64,000 nt of DNA from Pseudoips prasinana. Lineage: Eukaryota; Arthropoda; Insecta; Lepidoptera; Nolidae. Made by a program: the position numbers and the translations under genes. Positions 51,821-62,734 of this stretch are shown piece by piece. Under the pieces are notes generated by a model, which worked only from the letters and a program-made list of their open reading frames with translations, was not told where the DNA came from and did not search any database. The stretch covers positions 27,549,934-27,613,933 of the forward strand of contig OX621252.1 in the NCBI GenBank assembly GCA_951640165.1, read 5' to 3'. Numbering within the stretch: position 1 is the first letter of the stretch; each line of letters starts with the position of its first letter.

Positions 51821-52527
51821 TGTGTCCTAATAAAACTTAATTCCAATACGTGTATTATCGGAATTTACCGTCCTCCAAGTCAATTAAACACAAAGAACTT
51901 CATATATTCATTAGACTCTCTTTTATCTAAATTAAATAATTATAACAATATTCTTTTATGCGGGGACATCAACATCGATATTGGCTCCTACAGTAATGAT
52001 AACCGAAGGCATGAATACCTAAACATACTAGCTAGCCACGGGATGCTTGCTGGCCATAACTTACCTACTCATGGAAGGACATGTCTAGACCATATGATGA
52101 TTAAATGGATGCTACTTGTTTTGTTTTAGAATCATCGATAACTGATCATGAAAGTGTAGCCATCAGTCTAAACTTGTTAGCGTCTCCTGATTACCATTGC
52201 AAAATGGCATTATCTGTTAACTTTATTAGTCTGGATGAAGCATTACATAACATAAATTTCCAGCCAATTTTCGATTGTGATGATACTAATATGGCGACAA
52301 AGGGTCTTCTATCGCTTCTTTCCATAGCCATAAAAAACAACACTACTACTCATAGTACACCTATATGCAAACGCACCAGTAAACCCTGGATAACTAAAGG
52401 GTTACTCAGATGTATGAAAACTCGAGACAATTTATACAAAAAAATGAAAAGAGACCCACTTAATGATATTATAAAAGCAACCTACAAGAGATATAGGAAT
52501 TATTGTAACTCATTAATAAAATATTAA
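51815..52527 (+). pseudogene. LINE endonuclease, C-terminal two thirds
   Basis: The first frame gives VDHCVLIKLNSNTCIIGIYR, PPS, NNILLCGDINIDI (the GD-N strand of the endonuclease) and TCLDHMM before a TAG at 52129. A one-base shift leads into the second frame (to 52527) with SSITDHESVAISL, the catalytic SDH-type histidine motif. The linker after it has SKPWITKGLLRCMKTRDNLY. The N-terminal third of the domain, with the first metal ligands, is absent because the copy is 5'-truncated. An ATG in frame at 51716 lies in the adjacent LINE and is not the true start. Confidence 0.88.
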
Positions 52528-53110
52528 GAGAGATTACGAAAGGCGAGAGATACTAAATGCTAAAGGCAACAAAAAACAGTTGTGGGAGGTAATTAAAACA
52601 ATCAGTGGCACAAAAAAACCACCTAACCACTCCTCTTGTCTACTTCGATCTGGTAATCCTGAAAATAAACTAAATAACGTTAACAAATTGTTTAAATGGA
52701 AATCAACTTGCAGGGCAGATAATTACGTCTAATGCCATAAGACCCAAACCAACTATCGAAAGTTGCTCTATATATACCCCTAGTTCTTTTTATATGGCAC
52801 CTACTGATGAAAGAGAGGTGTATATGCTTATCACTAATCTAAGAGAAAATTGTGCAGTTGGTAATGATCCCATTTCTGGTAGAATATTTAAGAGGTATGT
52901 CTTAGTACTTACTCCCATTATCACCCATGTTTTCAACTTGGCCCTATCAACGGGAACTTTTCCCCGTGCCTTTAAATCTGCACTAGTTATACACACAAGG
53001 GTGGGGACAGAGACTGTGTAAATAACTACCGCCCCATCTCAATATTACCAGCACTGTCTAAGATCCTAGAAATAATTATAAATTGTAGAATTCTACTTTA
53101 CCTAGAAACA
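52528..53110 (+). pseudogene. LINE linker and reverse transcriptase fingers
   Basis: Directly after the stop, RDYERREILNAKGNKKQLWE and VIKTISGTKKPP continue the linker. A stop or shift near 52725 precedes REVYMLITNLRENCAVGNDP, and the block YRPISILPALSKILEIII (53020-53080), the conserved finger motif, lies in a third frame. The region ends at the insertion site. At least three frame changes occur, so translation into the reverse transcriptase is blocked. Confidence 0.85.
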
Positions 53111-53933
53111 TAGAAACATGGCGATGGCTGGCCCACACGTCATACTCGTGAACGGGTGCTGCTTGCGGTAACTGGTCGAACTGCTGTTGGGGTACTCATA
53201 TTTTTTTTATTTTTTTTTTTCGCCTCTGTTAGACTTCGTTTGACTTATTAATTTTGTAAATGTATGCGGATGCACCCACCGTTTTTTCGTCTAGCAAGAG
53301 GATATTCTAAGTGCTTGAGTGAAATTGAATGCTATTGCTTATTTATTTTATTTATTTTATTATGATTCACTGAATGACAACGGTTCTGTGCGTGCATTAG
53401 CCTACATAACAACCAATCACAATGTAAGTAAAATACATGACATTTAAAAAAAAATCGTAACTGAAAGCAAAAGAAGACGAAAAAAGCAAGCCCGGAGTTT
53501 CTTTGTGGCTTTCTTCTCCGGGTCGTCCACCTAGGCAGCTAGAGAAAGCCACAGGCTAGCTAGGGTAGGTTCCTCAGCGGCGAGGATCGCTTTGGCCCAT
53601 TAACGCGTGATCGGTGGTCCCGTGCATGTTATCACACCCTCACTTAGAATTTCGTCTTTTGCTTTAGTCTTCAATTCTTTAATTTTAATATAGTAGAACT
53701 AAATTTCAAAATAATAGATTAGCAAATTGTTATTTATTTAAGGATTTCAGAAAATATATGCGATAAAACAAACCGCACGGACTGACAAATTAATTTTTTT
53801 TTGTAACTTTTTACTATCCACTATGTTTATGTACTGCATTGTGACCTTGACAAGTACAAGTGTATGTTAATACCCAAGTACTGAATAAATATTTCATTTC
53901 ATTTCATATTTCATTTTATTTAATTTCATTTCA
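53111..53933 (+). mobile_element. Unidentified 823-bp insert in the LINE
   Basis: Inserted between the finger and palm regions. It ends with GTACTGAATAAATATTTCAT and a TTTCA pentanucleotide tail (53892-53933), typical of a non-LTR element in plus orientation. It contains CCCGGAGTTTCTTTG and CTTTCTTCTCCGGG, a short inverted repeat near 53490-53520. AACA occurs on both sides. No coding part is recognised; probably a LINE 3'-UTR or a SINE. Confidence 0.65.
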
Positions 53934-53936
53934 ACA

Positions 53937-55193
53937 AATAACCTGCTCTCATCTGTCCAGTTTGGCTTTAGACGATGCAAATCCACTAATGACGCAGTAC
54001 ACGAGCTTCTCAATAATATCGTTACTAATATGGACAAGGGAAGAAAATGCTTAACGATATTTTTAGATTTGGCGAAAGCATTTGAAACAGTCTCTATCAC
54101 CCATCTCACAAAAAAGATGGATAAAATAGGCATAAGAGGAATACCATTAAAACTTTTCAAAGACTATCTGACGGATAGGAGTCACGTAGTTAGAATAGAT
54201 AATAAATTAAGTAATGAACTACCCATGAATTTCGGCGTTCCTCAGGGTAGTATCCTCGGCCCAACTTTGTTCCTGATTTATGTCAACGACCTTTGCCAGT
54301 TTAAACCCGATGGGGGCAAAATAGTTGCTTTCGCTGACGATACTGCCCTGTTTTTCAGTGGAACCGACTGGAAAGAGGTATTTAATCTGGCGAACACTGC
54401 TTTTAATAATGTTTGTTTATGGTTGCAAGATAATATGCTAACTTTGAATATGGAAAAAACGAAGTGTCTTACTTTTGCGCACAAAGTTAATCTTATTCCG
54501 CCCTCGACACTGAGAATTAAGGCCCATTGCTGTCCAAATGATGGATCAACTTGTTCCTGCCTTTTTATCCAAAGATCAGAACAAATAAAATACCTTGGGA
54601 TTACTGTTGACCAATGCCTTACTTTCAAGCCTCACTTGCATACATTAGTAACCAGACTCCGCAAACTTATATATATATACAAAACTTTAAGGCAGATAGC
54701 AGACAGGGGTGTTATTAAAATGGTTTATTACGCTCTATGCCAATCGCTAATAGACTATTGCATCATGTCATGGGGAGGAGCTGCAAAAAGCTACGTAATT
54801 GAGGTTGAGAGAGCTCAACGTGCCATTCTGAAGGTTGCTGCTGGCCATCCCTACCGATATTCTACGGTAGAACTCTACAAGGAATGGAACGTCCTCACAG
54901 TTAGGCAAACTTTTATACTTTGTACGTTGCTAAAGAAACACTCCCAGCTACCCTATGATCCTTATCTCCTCAAGGACAAGAGACGAAAAGGCAAAGTGTG
55001 TCCTACTGAATCTTTCCGCTCAGCACTGTCCCATAAGTTCTTCTGCTTCCTTGGTAATTTTCTTTATAACACGATTAACAAAACACAAAACATATATTCA
55101 CTAACTAAATCTCAATTTAAATACACAGTTGCATCATATCTAAAAACTCTGGACTACCAACAAACCGAAGACTTGTTAACCCCCATACAATAA
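53937..55193 (+). pseudogene. LINE reverse transcriptase palm to C-terminus, fully open
   Basis: An uninterrupted frame from 53937 (first ATG at 54030, giving 387 residues). In order: QFGFRRCKSTNDAVHEL before the ATG, FLDLAKAFETV (motif A, D13 counted from the ATG), FGVPQGSILGPTLFLIYVND (motif B), FADDTALFF (motif C, D103 and D104), LWLQDNMLTLNMEKTKCL, and YLGITVDQCLTFKPHL. Then the post-thumb YYALCQSLIDYCIMSWGG and ERAQRAILKVAAGHPYRYST. The catalytic triad is intact. In the family this enzyme copies element RNA at a nicked target. Here it lacks its own N-terminal part, so it is part of a pseudogene, although it looks conserved enough to be recent. ATGs inside the domain are not true starts. 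Confidence 0.93.
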
Positions 55194-55605
55194 CCATAGT
55201 CCTTCCTCCTCCCATAGATAAGTCGCGCTACACACACTACATTTCCACACATTCACATATCATATGTATATATCAACTCTCACTCTTACATACATAAACG
55301 CACACACTCACTGCTAACTACCTTGTAATTAATAATTATAGTTATTTTTTACTACTTTACATGTATTCGTACGTAAGTTATTGTTTTAATCTATAAGCTA
55401 GCTTAAGTAGCCTCGTGAGCAACTAAACCGCGTGGGAGGCCCTGGTGACCTGTAATACAGGTTCTTTTTTAGAACCTACATCAGCCACCAGTCTCTCACA
55501 ATGTTGGGTCTCAACTTGTTACTAAATTGTTAATTTTAATCATAAGCTAAAAACCCTATTTTGTGAAAAGAAAATAAATTGATTTTATTATTGTTATTAT
55601 TATTC

Positions 55606-56076
55606 GATAGCTCTCTTGTTATTCCCGTATACCAAATCCGATACCATAACCTATTAAGATGACGGGAATTTGTACAAGCGCACAAACGATAGTTTTACGA
55701 CCTTTTGCTGTAGGGGGATGTAGCAAAGCCAATTTCCTGACTCCGGACTGCTACTAAGAATCTAGACAAATCCCAATAGAACTTGTCCTCCTACCTCGGA
55801 AATTGTACTTGTACTTCATTATCTGCGTTTAAACATGCAGTCGTTAAACAAAGGACAACAATAAAATGATACTGTGTAATAGTGAGACAGATATTAGATA
55901 AAACTACTTCTTTTTGTAATAATTAGGTTTAAATAGAAGGTCTTCCAGGCAGAGGAACAATTTGTCGAGTCGCAATAAAACTCCGTAACAGGAAAACGTT
56001 GATAAGTTTAAAAACACTTGTGTATCATTCGCTGATTTCTGTGTCCAATTTGAATAAACGGTCTAGTTGAACATTA
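55606..56076. other. No recognisable feature
   Basis: Nothing recognised between the LINE tail and the next MITE. Confidence 0.5.
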
Positions 56077-56325
56077 GGCTGATTTCAGAGTGACGCGCGT
56101 GGCACGCTCCGGAGGCCAGCGCGTCTCAACAGCGGCGCGTGCGAGACGCGTCACTCTGAAACGCTAGCTACCAGTAGAGGAGCTCGGGCAGCGCTGGCCG
56201 ACGGCGCGCGTGTCACACGCGGCGCGTGTGAACTGCGTGACTATGAAACGCAACTACTATCTAGTGTAATTGTAAGCGCGCGCGTTTGGCCGGCGCCGCT
56301 CGCGCGCGCGACTCTGAAATCAGCC
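56077..56325 (+). mobile_element. GC-rich MITE of the 3.7-kb element family
   Basis: GGCTGATTTCAGAGT to ACTCTGAAATCAGCC, TTA on the left (56074-56076) and TCA on the right. Same orientation as 20246-23955, and it supplies the uninterrupted version of the three blocks seen there. Confidence 0.93.
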
Positions 56326-56328
56326 TCA

Positions 56329-57394
56329 GTGCCGAACGGGATAGGGGTATGATTCCTACCTTGAACAAACTGTGTACTAACAACTTTGTCTTGGCATCTG
56401 GTTAGTTTTAAAGGACCTTTTAGGGCATATTATGACATCGGTACCTTTTATCATGAGATTTATATTATTGGGTACCTGTTATCATGTGACCTTTTAAAAC
56501 ATTGCACTATTTACTATTGATATTTATTTTATATATATTTATTCACTATTTGTTATTGTACTATATTTAGTACAAATATTATATAAATGCAATCAGAATC
56601 AAAATGGAATATCATTAGTTGTTAGTTCCCCAGCAGTTAGTCGATGAATTCTGCTAGCTAGTCGGGTCGAATTAAAATGGTTAGTAAAAAGAAAAATACT
56701 TGTTACACTTATTACAGCCCAGGTTGGTTAGTGGAAGGTTAAAACCTCCCTGTTTATATTTTTATATCTTTTACCCAAAAAATATTAAAACATTATTTAA
56801 CATGCAAAATCCTATTATATGTTTTAAATTTCTAGTATTCTGTAAACAATACAATCCCCATTTATAAAGCCCACGAAAACGAATAAAACCTTTCAAACTA
56901 CCCCAGCCAAGTGCAATACAATAATTTATACAGATTTTTTTCTCTGTGCGAAAAATTTGGCGTACGTTTTGCTTTTTAAAAATTTTGCGACAACTTAGGT
57001 TCTGAAGCAAAAGCTACATCGCGTGTGCCAAACGCAATATCATTATTTCATACTCTCAAGATGCGTTCGGAAACCAGCTTTATTATTTGCTGCTTTTGTG
57101 ATTGCTTTTGCGATTTTGGCAGATGTGAACTTAGCCTTATGTAGAACGTTTAATTTTAATAGTTAATGTGTTTCTATATTTGGTCTTGTTTGTATTTGTA
57201 TATTGTTTTGGTGTTGTTGTTTAAAGTTTGCTGCGAATAATGGTTTGGTTTTATACAGGTGCGAGAATAAGTTATACAGTTTGCAGATTCGCTTTCTATT
57301 AATATTTTTGAATCGTATGTAACTGTTTCATATGCTGAAAAATAATTGTATACACATTTCTTACATGTGATTCAGTCATCTTGTGATATTAATC
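56329..57394. other. About 1 kb without a recognisable feature
   Basis: AT-rich. A 79-codon minus-strand frame at 56771-57010 shows no family motif. Confidence 0.5.
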
Positions 57395-57707
57395 ATAGCT
57401 GTGCCTCGCGGTTTTACCCGCGTTAAACTTTACAAATTATCACAGCTCCTCCCCCGTAGGTGATAGCGTGATAATGTGTAGCCTATATGTTGACCCGACC
57501 TCTACGTAATATTCATGCAAAATTTGAAGTAAATCCATGCAGTACTTTTTGAGTTTAGCCCGGACATACATACAGACAAACAGACAAAATTTCTAAAAAC
57601 TATATCTTTGGCTTCGATATCGATTCCTGATTACGCCTCAAGTATCCTTTAAAAAAAATATTCAATGCACAGTTTTGACTTTACTACGATTTTATTATAT
57701 GTATAGA
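57395..57707 (-). mobile_element. Helitron-like family 1
   Basis: Antisense hairpin end AGCTGTGCCTCGCGGTTTTA and right edge TTATTATATGTATAGA. CTAG is mutated to ATAG. Confidence 0.88.
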
Positions 57708-57794
57708 TCATCGACTGAGAATCATCGACCAATATGAACACGAATGTGTTATTTATAATCGAATTTATATGGGACTTTAGCGAAAGCACTTTAT

Positions 57795-58092
57795 ATGAAT
57801 ATAAACTTGAGAGGTATCAAGGGACACCCGGATGGTCCGAAATTATTTCTTATTATTTATTATGTACAAAAAACCTGTATACACTCAACAAAAATAATTG
57901 TCGCGACACCAAACTGTTCAATGCGAAACAGAAATGAAAATATCTGGCTTTCTTTCTATAAGAGAGAGAGTGAGAGAGAGAGCCAGGCAGAGAAACATGC
58001 GCTCGCATGCAAAAAGTGTCGTGACAACTTTCCGTAAGATTTTTTCCGTCTAGCCTCCTTTCACAACGCGCGATAAGGAACTTCGTTCCAAA
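57795..58092 (+). repeat. Family K element
   Basis: GGGACACCCGGATGGTCC, ACACTCAACAAAAATAATTG, a GAGA run at 57960-57982 and GGAACTTCGTTCC at the right edge. Inverted relative to 45948-46201. Confidence 0.75.
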
Positions 58093-58124
58093 AGAATTAT
58101 TAACATCGGTAGCTGACGGCTTAG

Positions 58125-58255
58125 AATATCGCCACCCATCTCTTCCCATACAAGTCGTCCCAAGAGAATATCTACCAGATAACGGGCAGCAGCATCTTTC
58201 TGTGTTCATGCGGCTACCTATACTGCGCACGCACAACCAGGTCGCTGAAATGGTA
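58125..58255 (+). repeat. RTE-derived short element, left part
   Basis: CACCCATCTCTTCCCATACA, AGAGAATATCTACCAGATAA and CGGGCAGCAGCATCTTTCTG match the RTE leader segment. A possible continuation lies at 58785-58870, beyond a foldback. Confidence 0.65.
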
Positions 58256-58260
58256 GACTA

Positions 58261-58500
58261 AGGGTCAGCGTAGACAGAGAGGCGCACAGCGGAGACGATT
58301 TTATTAAGGCACTAGAAAATCAACTGCAGAGCTATAGGAATAAAGTGCATATATGCTTGAACCTGACAAAATGCTCGTGCAGCCTCGCGCATTTTAATGT
58401 TCAAGCATACATGCACTTTATTTCAATAACTTTAAAGTTGATTTTCTAGTGCCTTAATAAAATACTCTCCGCTGCGCTCCTCTCTGTCTGCGCTGACCCT
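58261..58500. mobile_element. Foldback MITE, 240 bp, nearly all stem
   Basis: AGGGTCAGCGTAGACAGAG and its near-complement (CTCTGTCTGCGCTGACCCT) begin and end the element, and pairing continues inward for more than 100 bp with scattered mismatches. No clear target duplication was found. Confidence 0.88.
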
Positions 58501-58670
58501 CTTTCGCTTGCTCACTAAACGACTTCACAAGGGCGGCTTATTTGATTGTATGTTATTAGTTGTTTTGAAATGTACGTAATACGCAATTGAATTGTAACTT
58601 TTCTATCGCAATAGGTTCCCTGTAATAGTAGAATTAAGTTGAAGCCAATAAATAAATAAATAACAAGCTA

Positions 58671-58747
58671 TCTATTTCCAATATAAGCTGACCTGTCATT
58701 GTATGCAAATCCTATACAACGATAGATCAGCTTATACTGGAAATGTA
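58671..58747. repeat. Imperfect 77-nt hairpin
   Basis: Arms with TTTCCAATATAAGCTGAC and GATCAGCTTATACTGGAAA pair with a few mismatches around a short loop. The size is like a microRNA precursor, but a MITE remnant is as likely. Confidence 0.5.
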
Positions 58748-58784
58748 TAGCCTGATGTGTAGCCGTGTGTACTATAATTATCAG

Positions 58785-58870
58785 ACTGTGATCGTAAACC
58801 CGTCTGCCAAGCGTGGCGATAATGGCATAACCCTCGAAATGTTGGACACAACTGCATACGGATATTTTTG
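58785..58870 (+). repeat. RTE-derived short element, right part
   Basis: GTGATCGTAAACCCGTCTGC, CAAGCGTGGCGATAATGGCA and a degraded tail (GATATTTTTGGGAAGC). Confidence 0.65.
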
Positions 58871-58977
58871 GGAAGCATAATAGGTAGACAGTTACAATTT
58901 GCACTGTGTGTATTTCTATAACAGTAATTAAAAATAAAAGGCTCCCCTTTACAAGTAATAGGAAATTTCCTTAGATT

Positions 58978-59185
58978 AGACTGCACGTGTGGCGCAGCGG
59001 TTAAGATAGTCGCCTACGCTATTATATAGTCGACAACTATTTGTGTGATACACAAATAGTTTTTCTGAGTCTGGATGTAATTTTTGTGTTTATTATATAA
59101 ATATGTATGTAAATTTATATGTTTGTAAAATGCCCCCCGACACAGGGATTAGCTTTCCTACTGCGGGCGTTGTCTTATAAAATAT
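58978..59185 (+). mobile_element. SINE family B, box B lost
   Basis: GACTGCACGTGTGGCGCAGC, ACTATTTGTGTGATACACAA and the tail CCGACACAGGGATTAGCTTT. The box B section is deleted. Confidence 0.88.
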
Positions 59186-59189
59186 AAAA

Positions 59190-59655
59190 AATAATTTTGC
59201 TTTATGACTGACACTCTTTTACGCCCGCGGAACCCTTTCTGTGCAAATCAGACTCGAGGTTTTTAAATAAATACGTCATATTAAAATTTATGTACAATTA
59301 CCTACTGGATCATAACCAAAATCCTTTCTTTGAAATTCCACCGTTTTCACATCAACCATAGTGAAAAGGAAATTTTACAGTAGCTTATAAATAAAACAAA
59401 ATTCCGTATTAATAAACCCAAGCTAATTTAATATTTCCACAAAAGCCTTGCTAAACATGACATGATCTAAATTAATTGTTCGTAGTGAAGTGCTAAATGC
59501 AAGTAAGTCGGTCGTTTGTTACAAAACATGTTACGAACATAAGCCTTTCTCGCGCCGAGTATCTTCGACAGATAAGCCGATGGTGCAAGGTGGAAGAATT
59601 AGGGCTATATACGTTAAAACATTTGGGTTTAAATTTTAGCTTCATATTGGGAAAT
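59190..59655. other. No recognisable feature
   Basis: Nothing recognised. Confidence 0.5.
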
Positions 59656-59658
59656 ATA

Positions 59659-59872
59659 ACGACGGGCCGGTTGTCGTGGTTGGTAGATTCTTGCTTTCCA
59701 TGCTGCAGGTTGTGAGTTCGATTCCACACGGGACAGATAATTATTTTTGGGCAAGCATATATCTGTTTGTCCTGAGTCTGAGTGTAACTATCTATATAAG
59801 TATGTAGTATATCAGTTATCTGGTTTCCATAGTACAAGCTCTGCTTTGTTCGGGATCAGAGGGCCGTGCGTT
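59659..59872 (+). mobile_element. SINE family C, complete
   Basis: ACGGGCCGGTTGTCGTGGTT, box B-like GAGTTCGATTCC near 59716, GTTTCCATAGTACAAGCTCT and GATCAGAGGGCCGTG. Confidence 0.9.
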
Positions 59873-60199
59873 TTCTAGAAATATCTCAAATAATTTCGCG
59901 AAAAAAAAATGTTCGTCTGGTAATGATGTCTAGGGGCTTACACCAAGTCACCATAATTTTCTTGATGTGCGTCAGAATCGAGGGCCCATTTTTCAAACTT
60001 TTGTGAAACATAATAAGACTTTTAGGAAAAGTAGTTAAAAATAGTTAAAACTTAAAGCAAAGGGCCACGAATTTCTTAAACGTGAATTAAAACTGTTATG
60101 ATTCAATAACTTGGGCCCTCAATCCTGACGCATGCATAAAGTGGCGTAGTCTAAATTTCTGTAAGTACTATCTCTGGGTTTATAATTTTTATTTAGTTA

Positions 60200-60228
60200 A
60201 GAATTTCTTAAATATTTTAAGAAATTCT
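60200..60228. repeat. 13-bp perfect hairpin
   Basis: AGAATTTCTTAAA and its complement around a 3-base loop, in AT-rich DNA. Confidence 0.6.
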
Positions 60229-61123
60229 CTAATCTGCAGAATATTTCATTACAGATTTATAGCGGTATATATAGGGCCCTCAATTCATTATTGTCTGTAC
60301 TGAGGAATCTGCAAATATGATTTTTTCTGAAGAAATACATAAATACGACTTCACCATATTTTACTTAGATGCTCAAGTGAATTAGTTAAAAAGAAAAAAT
60401 GACATAAAAGTCAATTGGTAAGAAGTAAATGAAAGTTGAATTTTACTAAAATATCAGAACTGAGAGCCCAATATTTTCAACTTTATTGACTAGGCTCAAC
60501 CTGTTAGATTAGCGCAAATTATAATAAAAGTTTTAACTATTTCTTAACTAAAATATGAAACATCGTTCGTTCCTCTTAATTACATACTTTAAGAGAAAAT
60601 TGATTATCAACTTTTCCTAGTAGAAAAATTTGTAGGGTAGACACAAATTATTATTATTATTATTTTTTTTTTTTTTGTATTTTCTTGCAGGGTTTTAGGT
60701 GAATTAAAAAGAAGACCCTCCGTCTTACGAAAATTTGATCAGGTCACGTGCGCTGACAGGAATTCAAAATTTTTTACTCAACCCAAGAAGTTTTCACTTC
60801 AAAAAACTTCCGTCTATCCTGCGTCTAATTTTTCTCCTTTTATGTCGAATTGGTTTTCCATTGAATTATACGAGTGCGAAAATAGCGAGTTTTTATTTAT
60901 CTTAATTCCCACTTCTTACAGCACATTGACATACGACAATTTATTATTTTGTTCAATTTATTATTGTTGATTTAGATATTAATAACACAAAACGTTTAAA
61001 TAAGTCATGGGTAACAGACCATACCATGGGTTAAATAAAAACAGCGGTACTTAATGCGCATGATAACAGCTAAATTATAGTAAATCAGAATAGATGTTAT
61101 AAGTAGTAATAAAGAAAAATTTC

Positions 61124-61168
61124 ATACAAAATCAATCATATACTTTTAGTATATGATTGATTTTGTAT
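61124..61168. repeat. 21-bp perfect hairpin
   Basis: Arms 61124-61144 and 61148-61168 are exact complements around TTT. A second, weaker pair (AACTAAAAACCAT and ATGGTTGGTTTTTAGTT) follows at 61172-61238. Confidence 0.8.
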
Positions 61169-61493
61169 TGTAAAACTAAAAACCATGAATTATAAAAAAA
61201 GAAATGCAATTATGCATATGGTTGGTTTTTAGTTTTAGATACAAATGCACTTACAGATAGTTCAGACGCTCTGATGACATGCAGATTAATTTTATCTCTA
61301 TATTAGTATTTGATCCTAAAGCTTAATACAATGAACTGAACTTTCTTTGTTTATGTTTAATTAAATCTGATGTGTAATCTAAGCAGTAACATGATTTACG
61401 ATAACAAGTTTGTTATTTCCCCCTATAAGTATCATAAAGTACAATTACGTACAATTATTATACTTTTATTAGTCAATGGCACGCAAAGTATAA

Positions 61494-61670
61494 TCCTACT
61501 AATATTGTAAAGGCGAAAGATTGTGAGTGTGTATGTTTGTTACTTCTTCATGTCTAAGCGGCTGGGGCGATTTTAATAAAATTTGGTATGGAGTTAACTG
61601 ACACCCTGGATTAACATATAGATTATAATTTATAACGTTTAATGCGGGTGAAACCACGGGGCACAGCTAG
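61494..61670 (+). mobile_element. Helitron-like family 2, complete
   Basis: Starts TCCTACTAATATTGTAAAGG and ends ACCACGGGGCACAGCTAG followed by T. Confidence 0.85.
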
Positions 61671-62169
61671 TAATGAAATATTTGTTACATAGATTTTCAT
61701 TAGGTAATCTTCTTTTTAGGATTTTTATGTTAAACTAGGTGGCCTAGGTGAAGTATACCTGTCATAAATAGTGACTAAATGGGGTCCCAGGAAGAGCAGC
61801 CAGATATCTCAGGGGTCATTCAATTATTACGTAAGCAGATTTTTTACTATTATGCTCCACCCTTCCCCTTGTCAGCAAAAGTAAGCAAACCCCTTCCCCC
61901 CCTCCCATGCTTAAGTAATCATTAGTACCTACATGAATTTATCTTTTACTGTATTCTGTTTTTTTATTGATTCGTGTGCAGCAGTTAGCAAATAAACTTA
62001 AGATAGACGAATTTAACACACATCATATTAATTTAAACAAACTTTATTAACACAGTAATTAAAATATTTATTTATTTAGTTTAGTAAGGTACGTACAGAT
62101 ATTATAATCAAGTGCTTACGTAAAACCTCGAACGCCCCCTCACCTGAGGAGCTTATTTTGTCATGAATA
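61671..62169. other. No recognisable feature
   Basis: Nothing recognised; AT-rich except near 61850-61920. Confidence 0.5.
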
Positions 62170-62425
62170 GGACAAGCTGCTGACGGACTATGCTGTGTGG
62201 CTGACGGCAAAGAATATTGCCACCCCCTTTCATCCCATGGAGGGCGTAGAAGTCGACCCGAGGGTATACCTCCAAGAAAACGAGTAGCAGCATCTTTCTG
62301 TGTACTATGAACATCTTACTGCGATCTCCAAGTCATCTGCCAAGCGTGGCACAGCCCCATTGTGGAATTGTCTTTTGGGGTGGCCTTTGTCCAGCCGTGA
62401 AGTTCAATAGGCTGACATGATGTAC
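62170..62425 (+). mobile_element. RTE-derived short element
   Basis: GCTGACGGCAAAGAATATTG, CATCCCATGGAGGGCGTAGA, CTGCGATCTCCAAGTCATCT, then the tail CCTTTGTCCAGCCGTGAAGT. Leader and tail joined without coding sequence. Confidence 0.85.
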
Positions 62426-62609
62426 AGGAAAATAAGGAAGGCTTTGGGCATATGTATTATTATAACCATTATAGTGGTAGTGTGGGAAACGAATTCTCGT
62501 AGAGCTGCTGTGTAGCGACGTGTTTCAAAGGAGTTTTAGTCATATGCCCAAGATGTACTTGAGTATTTAGTCAGTGTAACACCAATATCATCCATATCCT
62601 GTTCTTTTG

Positions 62610-62670
62610 GTCCCGTGTTTAGTGACCTGGCTGCCAAGTCAGAGGTCGTGGGTTCGATCCCCACTCAGAA
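62610..62670 (+). repeat. SINE head fragment
   Basis: GACCTGGCTGCCAAGTCAGA and GTGGGTTCGATCCCCACTC (box B) without a body. Confidence 0.65.
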
Positions 62671-62734
62671 AAACAAAGGAGGAGAAAATTTATCTCGGCC
62701 CATGTTTCCCTTGACTTCTTTGCAGCAAAAGTTT

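Larger units (their letters stand above)
51815..55605 (+). mobile_element. CR1/jockey-group LINE with internal insertion
   Basis: Endonuclease, linker, reverse transcriptase and a 400-bp 3'-UTR ending in ATT repeats (55585-55603) follow in one orientation. The 5' end is truncated within the endonuclease. An 823-bp insert splits it at 53111. Frame breaks are few, all upstream of the insert. Confidence 0.92.
59873..61493. other. 1.6 kb with inverted repeats but no gene
   Basis: No coding sequence recognised. GCGTCAGAATCGAGGGCCCA (59969-59988) and TGGGCCCTCAATCCTGACGC (60113-60132) form a 20-bp inverted repeat with one mismatch. Complex, non-repeated sequence lies at 60715-60920. Confidence 0.5.
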
